NCBI GenBank assembly: GCA_022818135.1
Contig: JAFMSR010000019.1
Location: 35,898,375-35,962,374, forward strand
Direction of reading: 5' to 3'
Origin: Saxidomus purpurata
Taxonomy: Eukaryota > Mollusca > Bivalvia > Venerida > Veneridae
DNA: 64,000 nucleotides
The notes under the pieces were generated by a model. The model searched no databases. It saw only the letters and a program-made list of their open reading frames with translations, and was not told where the DNA came from. Position numbers and translations under genes: made by a program. This document shows, in pieces, positions 43,198 through 56,929 of this stretch. Within the stretch, counting starts at the first letter, position 1. Each line of letters starts with the position of its first letter.

Positions 43198-43205
43198 ATC
43201 ATATG
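43198..43205. repeat. 8-bp target-site duplication, right
   Basis: ATCATATG, identical to 26106-26113. Confidence 0.93.
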
Positions 43206-44149
43206 CATAAAAGTAGATTTTTCAGTTTCAACGGAATAAACAAAACAGGAAAACAAAAGCATCAAATGAAAATAATTGATAATTGAGGTGAGACAATGGA
43301 ACACTTGATGTATTGACAACATGCAGTTAACATTAAAGAAGAACTTCGCTGAGTTTACTCATATTTGGAATTCATGTACATTGATTTTTTGAAGATTAAG
43401 ATAAGGAAAGAACAACAGTAAAATCAGCAAATTGATAGCTCACAAGAAACATCATTTGGCCAGACAACATCCATATTGGATACAATCCCAAGTTGCAGCT
43501 GAAGTGATAATGCTACGCTAGCTGTGAATTTGTGTTCTTATTTATATAAGAGAAGTCATTGAAATTCTAGAACAGTAGCTGATGATGAAGAATATAGCAC
43601 GCGAAATAACCTTAGTAATTTATATATATAATTGTAATCACAGCATGGTGATGCAAGCTCAAATATCAAGGTCGCACTTTGAAAACAAATGGACGCATGA
43701 GAACTTTTTTCAATTTTTTCAGGTTGTAACTTTTTAATGCATTGAGAGATTTTGAATTGATTTGGACAATGCCGAAATGCAGTGCTTTAGCAATTTAATA
43801 GAATACTATTTGGTACTGCAGTACATACAGTATTGGTTACTAAAGAACTAGAGTACTACAGTGACATTAATAACAATGTTATTGGTTGCTCAGATGAGCA
43901 ACTTAAATGGAACTCAGTTCTCTTGAAGAATGAATCTTCATTGCAGCTTTCAGTCATAATATTCTTGTGTATGAAAAACAAAAATAAAAAATAGGAAAAA
44001 CTGAAAGAACAGGACTGTTTATTGTAGTGGCTAATTTTTATTCAGTCACCTTCAAAACAATTTACCAATGTCTCGACCTTGCGGAAATGTTTCTATACCC
44101 CAGTTGCACAAAGTGTAAGGGGGTATATTGGATTCAGCTTGACTGTCTG
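43206..44149. other. Intergenic, no gene seen
   Basis: Sequence continuing from 26105 before the transposon inserted. If the candidate exon at 25921-26094 is real, its original 3' UTR would be here. No AATAAA-bounded unit could be assigned with confidence. Confidence 0.35.
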
Positions 44150-44640
44150 TCCGTCTATCCGTAGACTTATGGAACGCAATCCCTGAAAAACTCTTGGTTA
44201 GAATTAAATTATTATTCACAGAAATGATACGTTCCATGCCTTGATGTACATGGTCCATGTTTCTGGTAACTAGGTCAAAGGTCACATTAACGGGCTTTTG
44301 ATAGTAAAATATTTTGCACTCTATCTCGAAAACCCCTTATCACAATTTAATGATATTCACAAAGTAATAAATACCATGCCTTGTTGGACTTGGTCAATGT
44401 TTTGGGTCACTACGTCAAGGTGACAGGTGTTTAAGATAATTAAATATTGTGCACTCTGATTTTCTTAACCCTCTGGTCAAAATAATGCTACACAGAAGAG
44501 ATAAATAGCATGCCTACAGTCGTTGTGCATAGTCCAATTATAAGCATCAAATGCGATATAAATTAAGAATGCTGTGTCAGTATGGCGTTCAGAGATGGGG
44601 GTTTTTGGGGGTATTCATTACCTTCAGTGATTGTTCTATT
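44150..44640 (+). repeat. Diverged tandem repeat with AGGTCA sites
   Basis: Two to three units of about 165 bases share CATGCCTTG.TG.ACATGGTC, a GGTCAAAGGTCACA or GTCAAGGTGACA motif, AAATATT.TGCACTCT and a CACAGAA(A/G)TGATA-like segment. The unit at 44274-44286 holds a perfect AGGTCAAAGGTCA. Confidence 0.55.
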
Positions 44641-46547
44641 TTATTATGCTACCTTGAGGTGGGGGTGTGGGGCATTGTTATAGTTGCCGCTTAGACTGGT
44701 GTGTTCATCCATTTTTGTCTCCCTCATTTGTTCGGGACCTATTTCACAGTAACTATTGGCGTGTTCCACTTGATCGATTATTTTTCACAGAGTTTTACAA
44801 AGTCTATGAAGCTGTATCCGGCTACCTTACCTTTGCCTTCGTTTAAATGCCTTGAGATAAAATCCAAAGTTAAAAGTAATACATGCCTTAATTCAAGTTT
44901 TAGCTAAATGGTAGAGCTGCTATGGGGCAGTAATTGCGTGTTTGCATCAATACAAGAGTCATGGGTTTGATCACTTTAATGCCAAATTAAGGAAGAAGTA
45001 TCCTTATGGCAAGTTAGGCAGTCCATCTGTAACATGTGCAATGAGTAGGGGTGCGCGATAAGACCGGTATATTGCAATTTCCTTGAGATGCGATACATAC
45101 CGGTATGGTTACACCCCGTACTGTGGTATTTTCAAGTAAGCGAAAAGCTGCAATTTCTCTGTCATTTCTTAGCTGCGTGCTTTTTTGTGTGACGGCAATG
45201 ACAGACAGTAACTAACAACTGTCATTATATAATTCAATTGTTAACAAATAGAATTTAATGGCTTTGCCGAAGGAAGTGTGAATACTTCAAAGTAAATTTT
45301 TTTACAACAGAAGTGTATTCAGAAATATAACAAATATCGGACAGTGAATTCTATTTTATTTTCAAACGAAAAAATAAATGAAAAATTGAATTGAAACTGA
45401 TGATACTTCCGACTGGCAGTTGCATTCGATAAATGCATACTCTGGGGCTCTAAGTCGATATCAAAAACGCACTTGCGTAAATTGAAAAGTCCGGTACTGG
45501 AACTAAAATGAATTTCAAACTCTTGCATTTTGCGTCGGCTTAAAATAATTGAATTTTGATTCAGCCTTGATTAATGTATTTACATTAAGAATTTTGAACT
45601 TCTTCAGCGGGTTTCAGCATCCTTTAATCAGTATTTAGTCTTGGTCTGTACGCTGCTAACTAATGCACAGATTTCTATAAATTGTTGCTGCACTACACGA
45701 TCTAAACTTTTTTTCAGAATTCATAATGATATTTATGAACGCAAGGTTACACTATGAATCGGGCGCATTTTTAAAAAATCATTTTCACATACATAAAAGG
45801 AATACAGATGGCGTTAAAAATCAAAACATTTGACTGGTCAAAAAGTAGGCTAAGTGTTATATATATAACTGAAAGAAAACAGAAACGCATGCTCACAAAA
45901 ATGCACTATTATTCTACTCCTCATGGATACACATGTAACTATTTACAACAATATATAATTGTTACTTCTTTCAATTATGGTACGGCTAACATAAGTTTAG
46001 AATGATCATAAAAGATAGATCTTCATATTATTTTATATAACGTCTATTACATTCCTTCGAATGACCACGAAGGTTTGCCCTGCGTTTTTTTCTTTTCAGT
46101 ATATTTTAATTTTCACAGGTAGGGCAAAATAATTAGATCTTCTTTATTTTAAGTTCTAGAGAATTAGTAAAGTATAATCATGTCTTGGATATCCAAGTCC
46201 TCAACTGGGATCAAACAACAAATGAACATTTTAAGAAATACTGCCAAGTACCTATCAATTCATTCCAAAGTATAAAAAAACTCCCTCAGCTGATACATTG
46301 ATTGATTAAGAATAACAAGACAATGCAATTGTTTGCATGCATATTTATCGAAACTTTTTACCGGTCTCAGATAAGAAAAAAACTAGTTTAAGATTTGTCA
46401 ACATGGACCATTAATTAAAAAATGTACCACTAAACGTTCTAAGTGTATGTTCACATGCCTCCTTGACATAAGATACAGCTGTGTGTAAAAGAAAATATGA
46501 AGATCACTTAAAACACATTTGTATCAAATGAGCAAATATACATTTGA
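44641..46547. other. Intergenic, hAT-like end near 45047
   Basis: TAGGGGTGCGCGATAAGACC at about 45047 resembles a hAT TIR; no partner end was found. Short frames are not supported. Confidence 0.35.
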
Positions 46548-46555
46548 TCAAGAAC

Positions 46556-47485
<930 letters not shown>

Positions 47486-47493
47486 CCAAGAAC

Positions 47494-50400
47494 ACAATGA
47501 CACAAGTTCTCATATTTGTTTTAGAACTATAGGCATAAATACATTTTAATTCATTTCTTCATAGACACGACGGCTGTCGAAAATATATTTTTAAAAAGGG
47601 TGGCCTAAGTGAAAATTAAAACTGACACAGTTTTCTCGCTTATATCTTGTGTCGAGATGTTGTTACTATGGAGATAAATGTTGAAGAACAAAGGTTATTG
47701 TCGTCAAAATAATGATGATTTCAGATGTTTATTGCATATTCAAACACTAAAATGAAGTGTAAATGCTCTATAAGCGACGACGCGACATCGTGCAAATGAT
47801 ATGCTAACTATTATTTCCCGCGTATGAGAGTATCACGCCGAGAAATGTACGAAAGATGTTATTTTTTTCCAAAATAATTCCTTCCCAAAAAATGACAGTA
47901 TTTCTGCGCTTTGCCCACAATGCAATTTTGAATGCCTGAAAGATATAGTAATATAACATAATTGATGTAAATGGCGTAGTGGGCGACGCAGAGAAACACT
48001 TTAAAATGTTCGACTAAAATGCCGATTTTGTCTTTTTTCTTGATTGTTCGACTTTCTGTGAATTTATGCCGCCACGCAATTTATTTACTCTTGATTGCGA
48101 AACAAATTCTTACAACTTATATTAAACGCGTTCGACACTCACTCCAGATAGAATCAAACTCAAAGAGAGTGGCTCCACTGCACCAAATGAAGTGAAGCCG
48201 TATTTGTTTACTGCAGCAGCGGTCATTGTTGTGGCAAAACGGGATAAAATACTGTTAATTGCTTTGAATTTGCGTTTGAGCTAATAAGTGAGGTTTTAAG
48301 ACCCATGCACAAGCTGTAAATTGTCAACAGTTTACTTCTAGTCATGCTTGACATCGCGAGTTCGTCGTAGCTTTTATTTTATTTGGTTGCAAAAACGTCG
48401 TTCCAGTAGTTTCCCCTAAATACACAAGAGTAAAGAAATGTTAAAGTATGTCAATCAAGATCATTTCCATTTCATTTCCCATGACTTATAAAAGTTTAAG
48501 TTACATAGAAAGCTTAATAATCAAGAAATACCAGTTCACGGATATTGATAAAATAACTTGAAACAACCTTCGCTACATAGAAAGCTTAATAATCAAGAAA
48601 TACCAGTTAACGGATATTGATAAAATAACTTTAAACAACCTTCGTTTATGATCGGATTTCGGACAAGCGGAAAGCAACTATTTTTCGTGGATTAAATTCG
48701 CGTCCCCTTAGCTTTTCGAATATTAGCTTTAATTAAACCTTCGCGAATTTATAGTAATTAATCGAACACGACTCGAGACGTATACATCAAATTTAAACAC
48801 GACGACTCGATTAACTAATGACAAAGCAAACAATTGTTTGTGGAATAATATTAATATTTATCTGAGATGACAAAGGGAGAAAAAGTATGATGTTACTTTC
48901 CTTATGTGCATGTATTATTCTTTTTGTGTACATACATCATTCCTCGTTTTTAATTGTGTGAGGTCGTCGGACGTTTGAGACATTTTATATTTATAACGTG
49001 ATAAGTTACGACCGTACATCGACGGATTATCGAAGAATATTGCTAATCAGGGTAAAATATCTTGGAGAAAAAAATCAGAACTACTATTAAATTTTCTTAA
49101 AAGCATAACCGCTTGTACGTTTTGAACATATTTTTTTTCAATCGCATCATTAGATCATTAGGTATCAGGCAACATTATTTCAGCACGAGGACTTCCCTTA
49201 AAGTAGAAATAAAAATAAGTCTACGGTAACATGTTTTTTGAAATATGGTGACAGAATGAAAATGTTACTTTTTCTGACATTTTTATGTATTACTATGTCG
49301 AAAGACTATGTCGATGTGAACACTTAAAACCAGACCAAATACAATTGTAATTCCTCAGTCAGTTTTAAGTATCGCCAACATTTTTCCTTTGAAATTTTGT
49401 TAGTGAATTTTATATTGATATGTCGTCATATTTTAAGGCAACAACATACAAATTGTTCCATGCATTGACTGACAGCTGGCAAGAAAATATATTTGCCAGC
49501 TTTTGGGGCCAATATTTTTATTCATATTTTTTGAGCAGGTTAAAAATGATGAGCCTATGTTTCACAACATTAAAGAGACACACCATATAACTTGGTGAAA
49601 ATTGAAAAAAAGTAGTATTTTATTTGATATAAATAACTCTCATAAATCTCAACCTTTCAGCTAAAATGCTTTCATAACCGGTATAATAAGCGGAATAAAG
49701 CATCCGTAGTGCCGTAAGCCTTCATTTAAGTTGTTTAGCACTTTTTGTTTAAAAATCGGTTTGTTTAAGCCGGTTGCTTAAGTGAAATTTGCATTTTGTG
49801 GAAACATTTTTAGATGTTTTCGTGTTTAAAAATGCACTTTTTTCATGTTTAATTACATTTAGCCCATTTTAAACATTTTGATAAAATGATATGAGAGTTG
49901 AAGGGTTTGTCCGTTTAACTAAATTTGCACATCCCTTCAAGTCGGAAGTGAGAAACATTTTCGGAAAATAGATCTCGTTTATGCTCGTTTATTTCGTAAC
50001 AGTGTACATAGACTACCAGCCTGTATACAGCTTATATATTATACAATACAAAATTAAACATTTCACGTGATAAATCTAGTAGACATGATATTTGCATTGA
50101 TAAAGCTTGAAATTATACTGAGTTTATTTGCCAACGAGTTTAATAGTCTAGGTAGTGAAAGTTTTTTTTTTTGTAAATTGCATAGCATTATGTATAAGCA
50201 TAAGTATACGTGTAATAAGGTCCGCATTACTTGTAGACACCAAGGTATTAAATTTATAAATATTTAGGGTCGAAAAAAATTATTTCGAATATTTTTTTCT
50301 TTTAAGCTCGTTTAATTTGGACACATCAGAGCAGGATAATACTCTGTGTCCATAACATTATCACAAGATATACAGCTATAATATTTCGGTACATTGATAT

Positions 50401-50519
50401 GCCGATCTTTTCCAATCATAATCTGATGTGATAAATTCCGAAGTGAGGATACACTTTTGATCTTAGAATGCCTACACTAACAAGTACTTCTCAACTCCAA
50501 AGTTCTGCTTGCATTGAAA
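47494..50519. other. Intergenic, no gene seen
   Basis: Only short frames. Holds the 72-bp tandem duplication at 48502-48645. Confidence 0.4.
48502..48645 (+). repeat. 72-bp tandem duplication
   Basis: 48502-48573 and 48574-48645 begin TACATAGAAAGCTTAATAAT and differ at about three positions. Confidence 0.85.
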
Positions 50520-50980
50520 CTATGCAGACAATTTACTGTTTTTTTTAACATCAAGATTTCCAGGATTCTAAGTACTGGTATTTCAACCTATTAACATATA
50601 AGTTAAAAATACTATTAATCCGTGTTTGCAAACCCCTAACATTACCTGAAACTGCAAATACTAAAGGTTTTAATAAAATCAAATGTGAGTTGAATACTTT
50701 TTCCTGGACTGTTAGAGACAAATGTGATAAACTCGTCAATAAATAAGGTAAATATTATCGGACTTAGTTTACAACGTTGGTGTATCCCAAGTGCACAGTT
50801 GAATATATTAGTAACATCATGGTTTTCCTAGCTCTGTTTGTCATTTGTTTATTAAGAATTGAATACATTTAAACAGATAACCTTTAGCACCTTTAATACC
50901 TACAATCTGAAGTGCTAATTATAATTTATATAATTTATTCCTATTTACAGAATCAAATGCCTTAAGTCAACGTACATTGT
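50520..50980 (-). pseudogene. Degenerate LINE reverse transcriptase fragment
   Basis: Minus-strand reading, switching frames, gives LKAFDSVNR (palm block with the first aspartate), IKGAKGYLFKCIQF, then FTLFIDEFITFVSNSPGKSI and SGNVRGLQTRINSIFNLY. These are the order and spacing of a non-LTR RT palm and thumb. The catalytic box is lost. Confidence 0.5.
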
Positions 50981-52420
50981 TTAACCATTTCTTTGTAAGT
51001 ATTTACTTACTAAAGGAAACAAAATAAAACCATTACCTATTGTTTATTTGTTTGCCTTTCTGTACATTCGTCAAACGATTTTGAATCCATCGCACTGAAA
51101 TCCTTTAACTATTATAATGTGACTAAGAATTAAATGTCCACCCAACAGTACATTGTATGCACGGTTTTGCATCAGACTAAAGTCATTTTAGAGGAATAAT
51201 AGAAATTATTCCATTTTGTGGGGGATTTTAGTTCCGTGTATGAATAATAGTACATTATGCGCAGTTTTTTATATTGAAATAAAATTATATTTCATCGATT
51301 TATATTGATGACAAATAAAATAGTCTAATATATTATAAAACAAGATAGATTTTCTACTAACAACGTGTTGTAAATCATTATGGTACATTATCAACAGATT
51401 GAAAGAGCCAACGGAAGGGAGTAAAGCGACGAAAATATATATGCAAAGAGCAAACAGTAGATATGTTGTCAAAGAACATGATTAAGCACATACTTAAGAC
51501 ATATAAATAGACGTACGGCATAACTTAAGATATCAAAATCATGTTTTAATTGACTAAGCAAGATCAAATTTGGGAAAATATAGAAAATTGAATAGTGTCT
51601 GATTCGTCAGTTTTGATGAACGGGCATATTCTTCATCTAGACGTGTATGTACTCAAAATGTTTAAAATGGCTAAATGATCGTTAACTAATAATTATCAAT
51701 AATTACTATTTTGTGCATCAAATGTCACAAAAGCGAGCCGATGTACTAAATCAATAGAAAAGCATATACAACAGACCAACACATGACATTTTTGATAATT
51801 TAACAATTATGTGTGTTTTTTTTAACCAAACGTTTAACTTCTCGGACATTATACCGGAGATAAACAAGAAATTCCGTAGAAATTGACTTTGTGTGAAGTT
51901 TATCAAGACAAATATATTGAGATCATTTTTGTTTCAGGGGTTACAATGTTTACACGGTTGAAGATGCACGAAAGCCAAGACTTGGAGCCGGGAGAGCCAA
52001 CGGATATTGAATAATGAAAAAAGAGTGTTACCTAAATATAAGCAAGCTCACACAGCGCGCTAAAAAAACACAAGTATAAACATTGTTGCAGTTAGTCAGG
52101 ATCGATTTGAAATATGTACGTTGTGCTAGCATGCATATTGTCAGATCTTCGTATCAAAATAATGCTTGAACATATGTGACCAGTGTACCTAAAATACTGT
52201 ACAAAGTCGTATAGTGTTTCCTGAAAAAAATCTTTTTGATAAGTTTCTTTGTATTAAAAGTGTGGGTTTTATTATTTTTCTTATATTTGCTTACTTTCTG
52301 CATGACAAGGCTTTGGGTCAATGCAGTTGCTTGGTTTCGTGTTTCTTTTTCGGGAAAAAAAGGAAATCGCATGTGTTCAAACTCAATTTTAACCGAAATG
52401 TTATCTAACACTGTTTTCTG
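50981..52420. other. Intergenic, no gene seen
   Basis: AT-rich, only short frames, no clear element. Confidence 0.35.
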
Positions 52421-53770
52421 CGAAAGACCGGTGGTGACATTTAAACTTCAATATTTCACGATTTCAACTTCACGATTTCACGATTTCAACTTCACGATTT
52501 CACGAATTCACGATTTGACTTCACAAGTTCACGAATTCACGAATTCACGATTTCACTAATTCACGATTTCAACTTCCCGATTTCACGATTTCACGATTTT
52601 AACTTCACGATTTCACAAATTCAATATTTCACGAATTCACGAATTCACGAATTCACGATTTCAACTTCACGATTTCAGTATTTCACAAATTCGCGAATTC
52701 ATTATTTTACGATTTATCGATTTCAACTTCACGATTTCACGAATTCACGATTTCACGATTTCACGAATTCACGATTTCACGAATTCACGAATGCACGATT
52801 TCACGATGGAATCAACCTCGAAAAGAGAGAGAGAGAGGGGCAATGTCGGTGTCTTGCATAAGGACACTACTTGGGCATTGGTGGGGATCGAACCCGGGAC
52901 CCTCCGATCCCGAGGCGATCTCGCTACCACTGCATCAAGGCGGCTCCACTGCCATCAGGTTAAGACCCAGGCTCACAATGTTAGTAATTTCAGGGTCTGT
53001 TCTTATGTTGTTTTTCTATATAAATTATTTGTTACAAGCTCTGTTTGCTGTCCAAGGATGGTTGTAATAGCCCATGGCTGAAGAGCATGTGAGGTTCATT
53101 ATGAACAACCCAAGGACAAATAACACGACTGTTATTCAACTACACGTAATTATATGATTACGTATTGACAACACATTAATTAACGATCTCATGTACTGAA
53201 CTTTCTAGCGAAGCTCTTTGTATATTACGATACTAAATTATAATGTTTAGGGAAAAATGTAAGACCAGCACTACCAGTGTCTGTCCCTTAAATCTGTTTG
53301 TATAAAGTGTTCTTCCAAAGCGAACTCTGATCGCAGGAATAACGTCTTTAGATTACTTTATGATACAACAAATTTCAATACAATTATGGCAAAGTTTCTT
53401 TGTCCTCCTCTTCCCTATCCTGAACGTTTCTGTTCACATACAAGACAGGACAGTATGGTATGCAAATTTTCAGCGTAATATCACATATAATTGCAGAGAT
53501 CACCATCTTCAATTATTCCACTGGAATTTTCCCGCGCGTTTGTGACGTCATAAATAAGGAAACATGAGCTTATGAAATAACAAATTCGTGAAGTTGAATT
53601 CGTGAATTCGTCAATTCGTCAATTCGTGAAAACGTGAAGTAAAATCGTGAAATAAAATCGTGAATTCGTGAAATCGTGAAATCGTGAATTCGTGAAATCG
53701 TGAATTCGTGAAATCGTGAATTCGTGAAATCGTGAAATATAGAAGTTGAAGTGTCACCACCGGTCTTTCG
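52421..53770. mobile_element. Foldback element with minisatellite arms
   Basis: The ends are inverted copies: CGAAAGACCGGTGGTGACA at 52421 and its reverse complement ending at 53770, followed inward by AACTTC.ATATTTCACGATTT on both sides. Inside each end is a 9-bp minisatellite, CACGATTTC/CACGAATTC on the left (about 52455-52805) and the reverse complement on the right (about 53585-53745). No clear target duplication was found. A tRNA-like SINE is nested at 52871-52948. Confidence 0.8.
52871..52948 (-). mobile_element. tRNA-like SINE head, minus strand
   Basis: Minus strand: GGAGCCGCCTTGATGCAGTGGTAGCGA (A box region, first bases 52948 down) and GGGTTCGATCCCCACC (B box). Nested in the foldback element. 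Confidence 0.65.
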
Positions 53771-54639
53771 TACAATAGTTTCATATTAAGCTTACTTGTA
53801 TTCACCTTCAGAAAATCATACTAAGCAGTTATGTGCATAGTAAATTCATAAATCAAACAAGGAAATATAATATCTAATTTTTCATAATTTAATGACCGAA
53901 TGCCAGAACAGTCTTTAACAGTGCCCGTAGTTTTTAGTACTGTATGCATACAGTCACAAAAGTAATAACTAGGTTTTCCTGTAGAAAGGCCCGAATGCAA
54001 ACTCTGGATTTCGACGAAAACACTTTCGTGGACTCGCTCAAACTATATTCCTTTCTGTTGATGTTAATAATAGGCATAAGTGGCATCATGTAACCGGTTT
54101 TACAATGACACATGAGGTAAAAGAACCGAACCACGCATGTTAACATGAACTTATATGGATATCCTAAAGTTTAACATTATTTATAAAACTGATCAATGAT
54201 CCATGAAAACGTAATAAATTGCGTTATCTCAAAATCTGAGAGCCATAAGTAAATACTCTTAAGGATGTCTGCTACGTTGTTCTGCACATGCGCGAACTAT
54301 CGGAAGTGAGAAATGTCGTAAAATAGCTAACCACTGGTTCAAAAATTACAGGTCGCTACTTTTCACTGTTTTACATGCAGTAATCATCAAGCAGCCTCAT
54401 TTCATTGCATACAACCTATGACTTTTCAAATATCACAAGCTATTGATTAATCTGCGGAGTACCGATTACGTCATAAATGTGAATTTCGGCGATGGTCAAA
54501 GCGCTAAATACTTTATTTTTCAAAGTGGATTGAAAGGTTAGATACGCATTTATGTAGTTAATGTTGACGTTGGATGTGTTTATACCACTTTCTTATTACG
54601 TAAGTATTTATTTCTGGCTTGTTTTTAGAGAAGAAGATC
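53771..54639. other. Intergenic, no gene seen
   Basis: Nothing recognised. Confidence 0.35.
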
Positions 54640-55077
54640 TGAAACTGAAACTACTGAAACTAGTTTATTTAATTAAACGCTAATTTTACACAAAGTATAT
54701 CCAATGGCGTTGTACATACAGTTAAAATTACTATGATGAAATATAAGAACAAATAAGCAAATCATACATGTAAAAAGTGACAGAAAACAACAATACATAA
54801 TAAACATATATCAATCAATCGCAACTACAGACTCAGCATCTTTCCTTATTTAGTCCGTCAACACAGAAATACAAATGTAATTAAAACCACGATTCAAAAT
54901 TTCTGAAAAACAGTGTTTTGAGTTTCTTCTTAAATATGTCTATTGAATCAGATATTTTTACGTCAACTGGTAATTTGTTCCATAGTTTTGGTCCTACAGT
55001 TTGAAAGCTTCTATCAGCAATTGTTATACGCTTGTTATATGGTACATCGTAACAAACTGTAACGGAGTCTGAAGACC

Positions 55078-55766
55078 TTAACCTTCGTCTTGGAACTCTG
55101 ATAATAATTTAGTAAGGTAAGATGGAGCTCGGCCAATTGAACAGTTAAACATGATGGTTAAAATCTTAAATTCTATTCTAGCTTTTATAGGAAGCCAATG
55201 TAGTTGGAGCAGAGCTTGTTTTGAACTGTCATACTTTCTGAGTCTTAAAACAAGTTTGGCACACATGTTTTGTATCCTCTGCATTTTCTGAATTTCACAC
55301 TGAGAAATACAAAACAAAATTGCATTGCAATAGTCAATATGTGAAATGACAAGTGACATACGAGAATTTCAGTAGCCTCATTGGTTAGGTATTTTCTGAT
55401 ATTTTTTATTCTACGATAATTAATCATTGCAGTCTGACATTTTTTCTTGACATGATCCTTGAAAGTAAGATTTTCATCTAAGAATGCCCCTAAGTACCTT
55501 ATACAGTGTACTGACTTAACTTTGTCACCAGCAATGTCAATTTCTGTTATTGTACATTTGACTAGTTGCTGCCTACTTCCGAACAAGATAAATTCAGCTT
55601 TTGACGTGTTCTTTTTAAGTTTGTTCTGTTTTATCCAGTTATCAATGGTCAATGCGCAGTTCTTGAATAGCCTGTTTCTCGGTCTCAATTGAAGTTGGTC
55701 GAAAGTGTTTGTTTGTAATATGGTCGCCAGCAAAGCCATAAACAGATATTGATTCTGGAATGACAT
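55078..55766 (-). pseudogene. LINE RT thumb and C-terminal region
   Basis: Two overlapping frames split by a frameshift near 55300 continue one another (ATEILVCHLSF, then SHIDYCNAILFCISQCEIQK, QRIQNMCAKLVLRLRKYDSS). Confidence 0.85.
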
Positions 55767-55959
55767 TAAAAAGAGTTCCTGCGTAAGTTAGATAGAGTCA
55801 GGGGCCCAAGCAGCTATCCTAGGGAACACTACACTGTAATGGACGTGGGGTAGAAACAGCGGTTCCAACACTTACACTACAACTGCGTGGCCTAAGGTAG
55901 GAGTCAATCCAGTTGAGAGGTGTACCACATAGTCCGTACAGAGAGTTTAACACTTGCAC

Positions 55960-56226
55960 TTAAATATCGTGGTCAACCGTGTCAAAGGCGGCGCTCAAAT
56001 CCAGTGCAATTAGAGCACTGACCTCCTGATTCTCCATGCCGTCCAGCAAGTCACTCACTAATCTGAGTAAAGCTGTTTCGCATGACTGGAAACGTCTATA
56101 CGCTGACTGATTTTTGGGAAGTAGATTGTTTTCACTCACATGCTCATTTAATACGAAAAGGGCTGCCTTCTCTATAAGTTTCGATAGAAACGGTACATTG
56201 CTCACTGGGTGGTAGTTGGATAGCAA
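55960..56226 (-). pseudogene. LINE RT fingers and palm
   Basis: 88 codons with RT blocks 1 to 3 and the first palm aspartate in ALDLSAAFDTVDH; the frame then hits a stop. Confidence 0.85.
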
Positions 56227-56929
56227 GAGTTCTTTGAATTATGGGATACCGCACTTGAACGGAGGACGCCATTATGAAAGTTTGTGCTTTTTGTGCAGTA
56301 AGAAATTCAGTAGGAATTTATGAGTAAATAATGTTCCGGATTTAAGACTGAGGTAATATAATTATATGGAAATGATTTGTAGTTTGTAAATGATGTTCTA
56401 AAAATTTTAGGTATACAATCATTGGCCATGACTATGCTTGAAAAACTGGAATGAACATGGTAGCAAACATGGTTTGAAATGGAAGACTTTTATATTCCAA
56501 ACTTATATGCACATAATGAGATGTTTGTAATTGTTAATGTACTAGATTATAAAAACATTTGTAAACTAATATTATGCAGAAACTTGAAAGAGCAATTAGC
56601 TAAACGTAAGTGTGTATTAAACCTAGAATGACCCATTAAAGCCCTGAAGCTTTTTTCCAATGGGGTCCTGATAAATACCTTAAAGTAGTAAAAAGCAACA
56701 CAAAAACATAAAATAATGTATAAATGTAAATGAACAATAAATAAATTATTAAAAAAAGAAGTCGTCACTCAGGAAATCAATGGTTGTTAAGGAAGGAACT
56801 GGTTGATAAGGAAGCCATGGGTGGCTAGGGGAAGTCATTGGTTGCTTAGTAAGTCTATGGTTGCTATGGAAGTCAGTGTTTGCTAGGTAAGTACTTAGCT
56901 AGGAAATTCCTATATCTATATACAGACAG
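56227..56929. other. Intergenic; GTTGCTA-rich stretch at 56785-56890
   Basis: 56785-56890 has several diverged copies of TGGTTG(C/A)TAGGGAAGTC, a short minisatellite. No gene is seen. Confidence 0.4.

Larger units (their letters stand above)
54640..56226 (-). mobile_element. Dead 5'-truncated CR1-like LINE
   Basis: Minus-strand order: RT fingers and palm (56226-55960: LSNYHPVSNVPFLSKLIEKA, NQSAYRRFQSCETALL, LIALDLSAAFDTVDHD), a stretch with stops (PRSCSVSVG, RPLQCSVP), thumb (55766-55245: NKLKKNTSKAEFILFG, IRYLGAFLDENLTFKDHV), C-terminus (55359-55078: HWLPIKARIEFKIL) and the end (about 55080-54890: SFQTVGPKLWNKLPVDVK). The catalytic FADD box is lost to a frameshift near 55740. The 3' UTR runs to about 54640. 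Confidence 0.9.

Noticed and set aside
52154..52559. Overlapping frames near 52.2-52.6 kb
   Set aside because: Low-complexity sequence over the minisatellite start; no motif and strong overlap on both strands.
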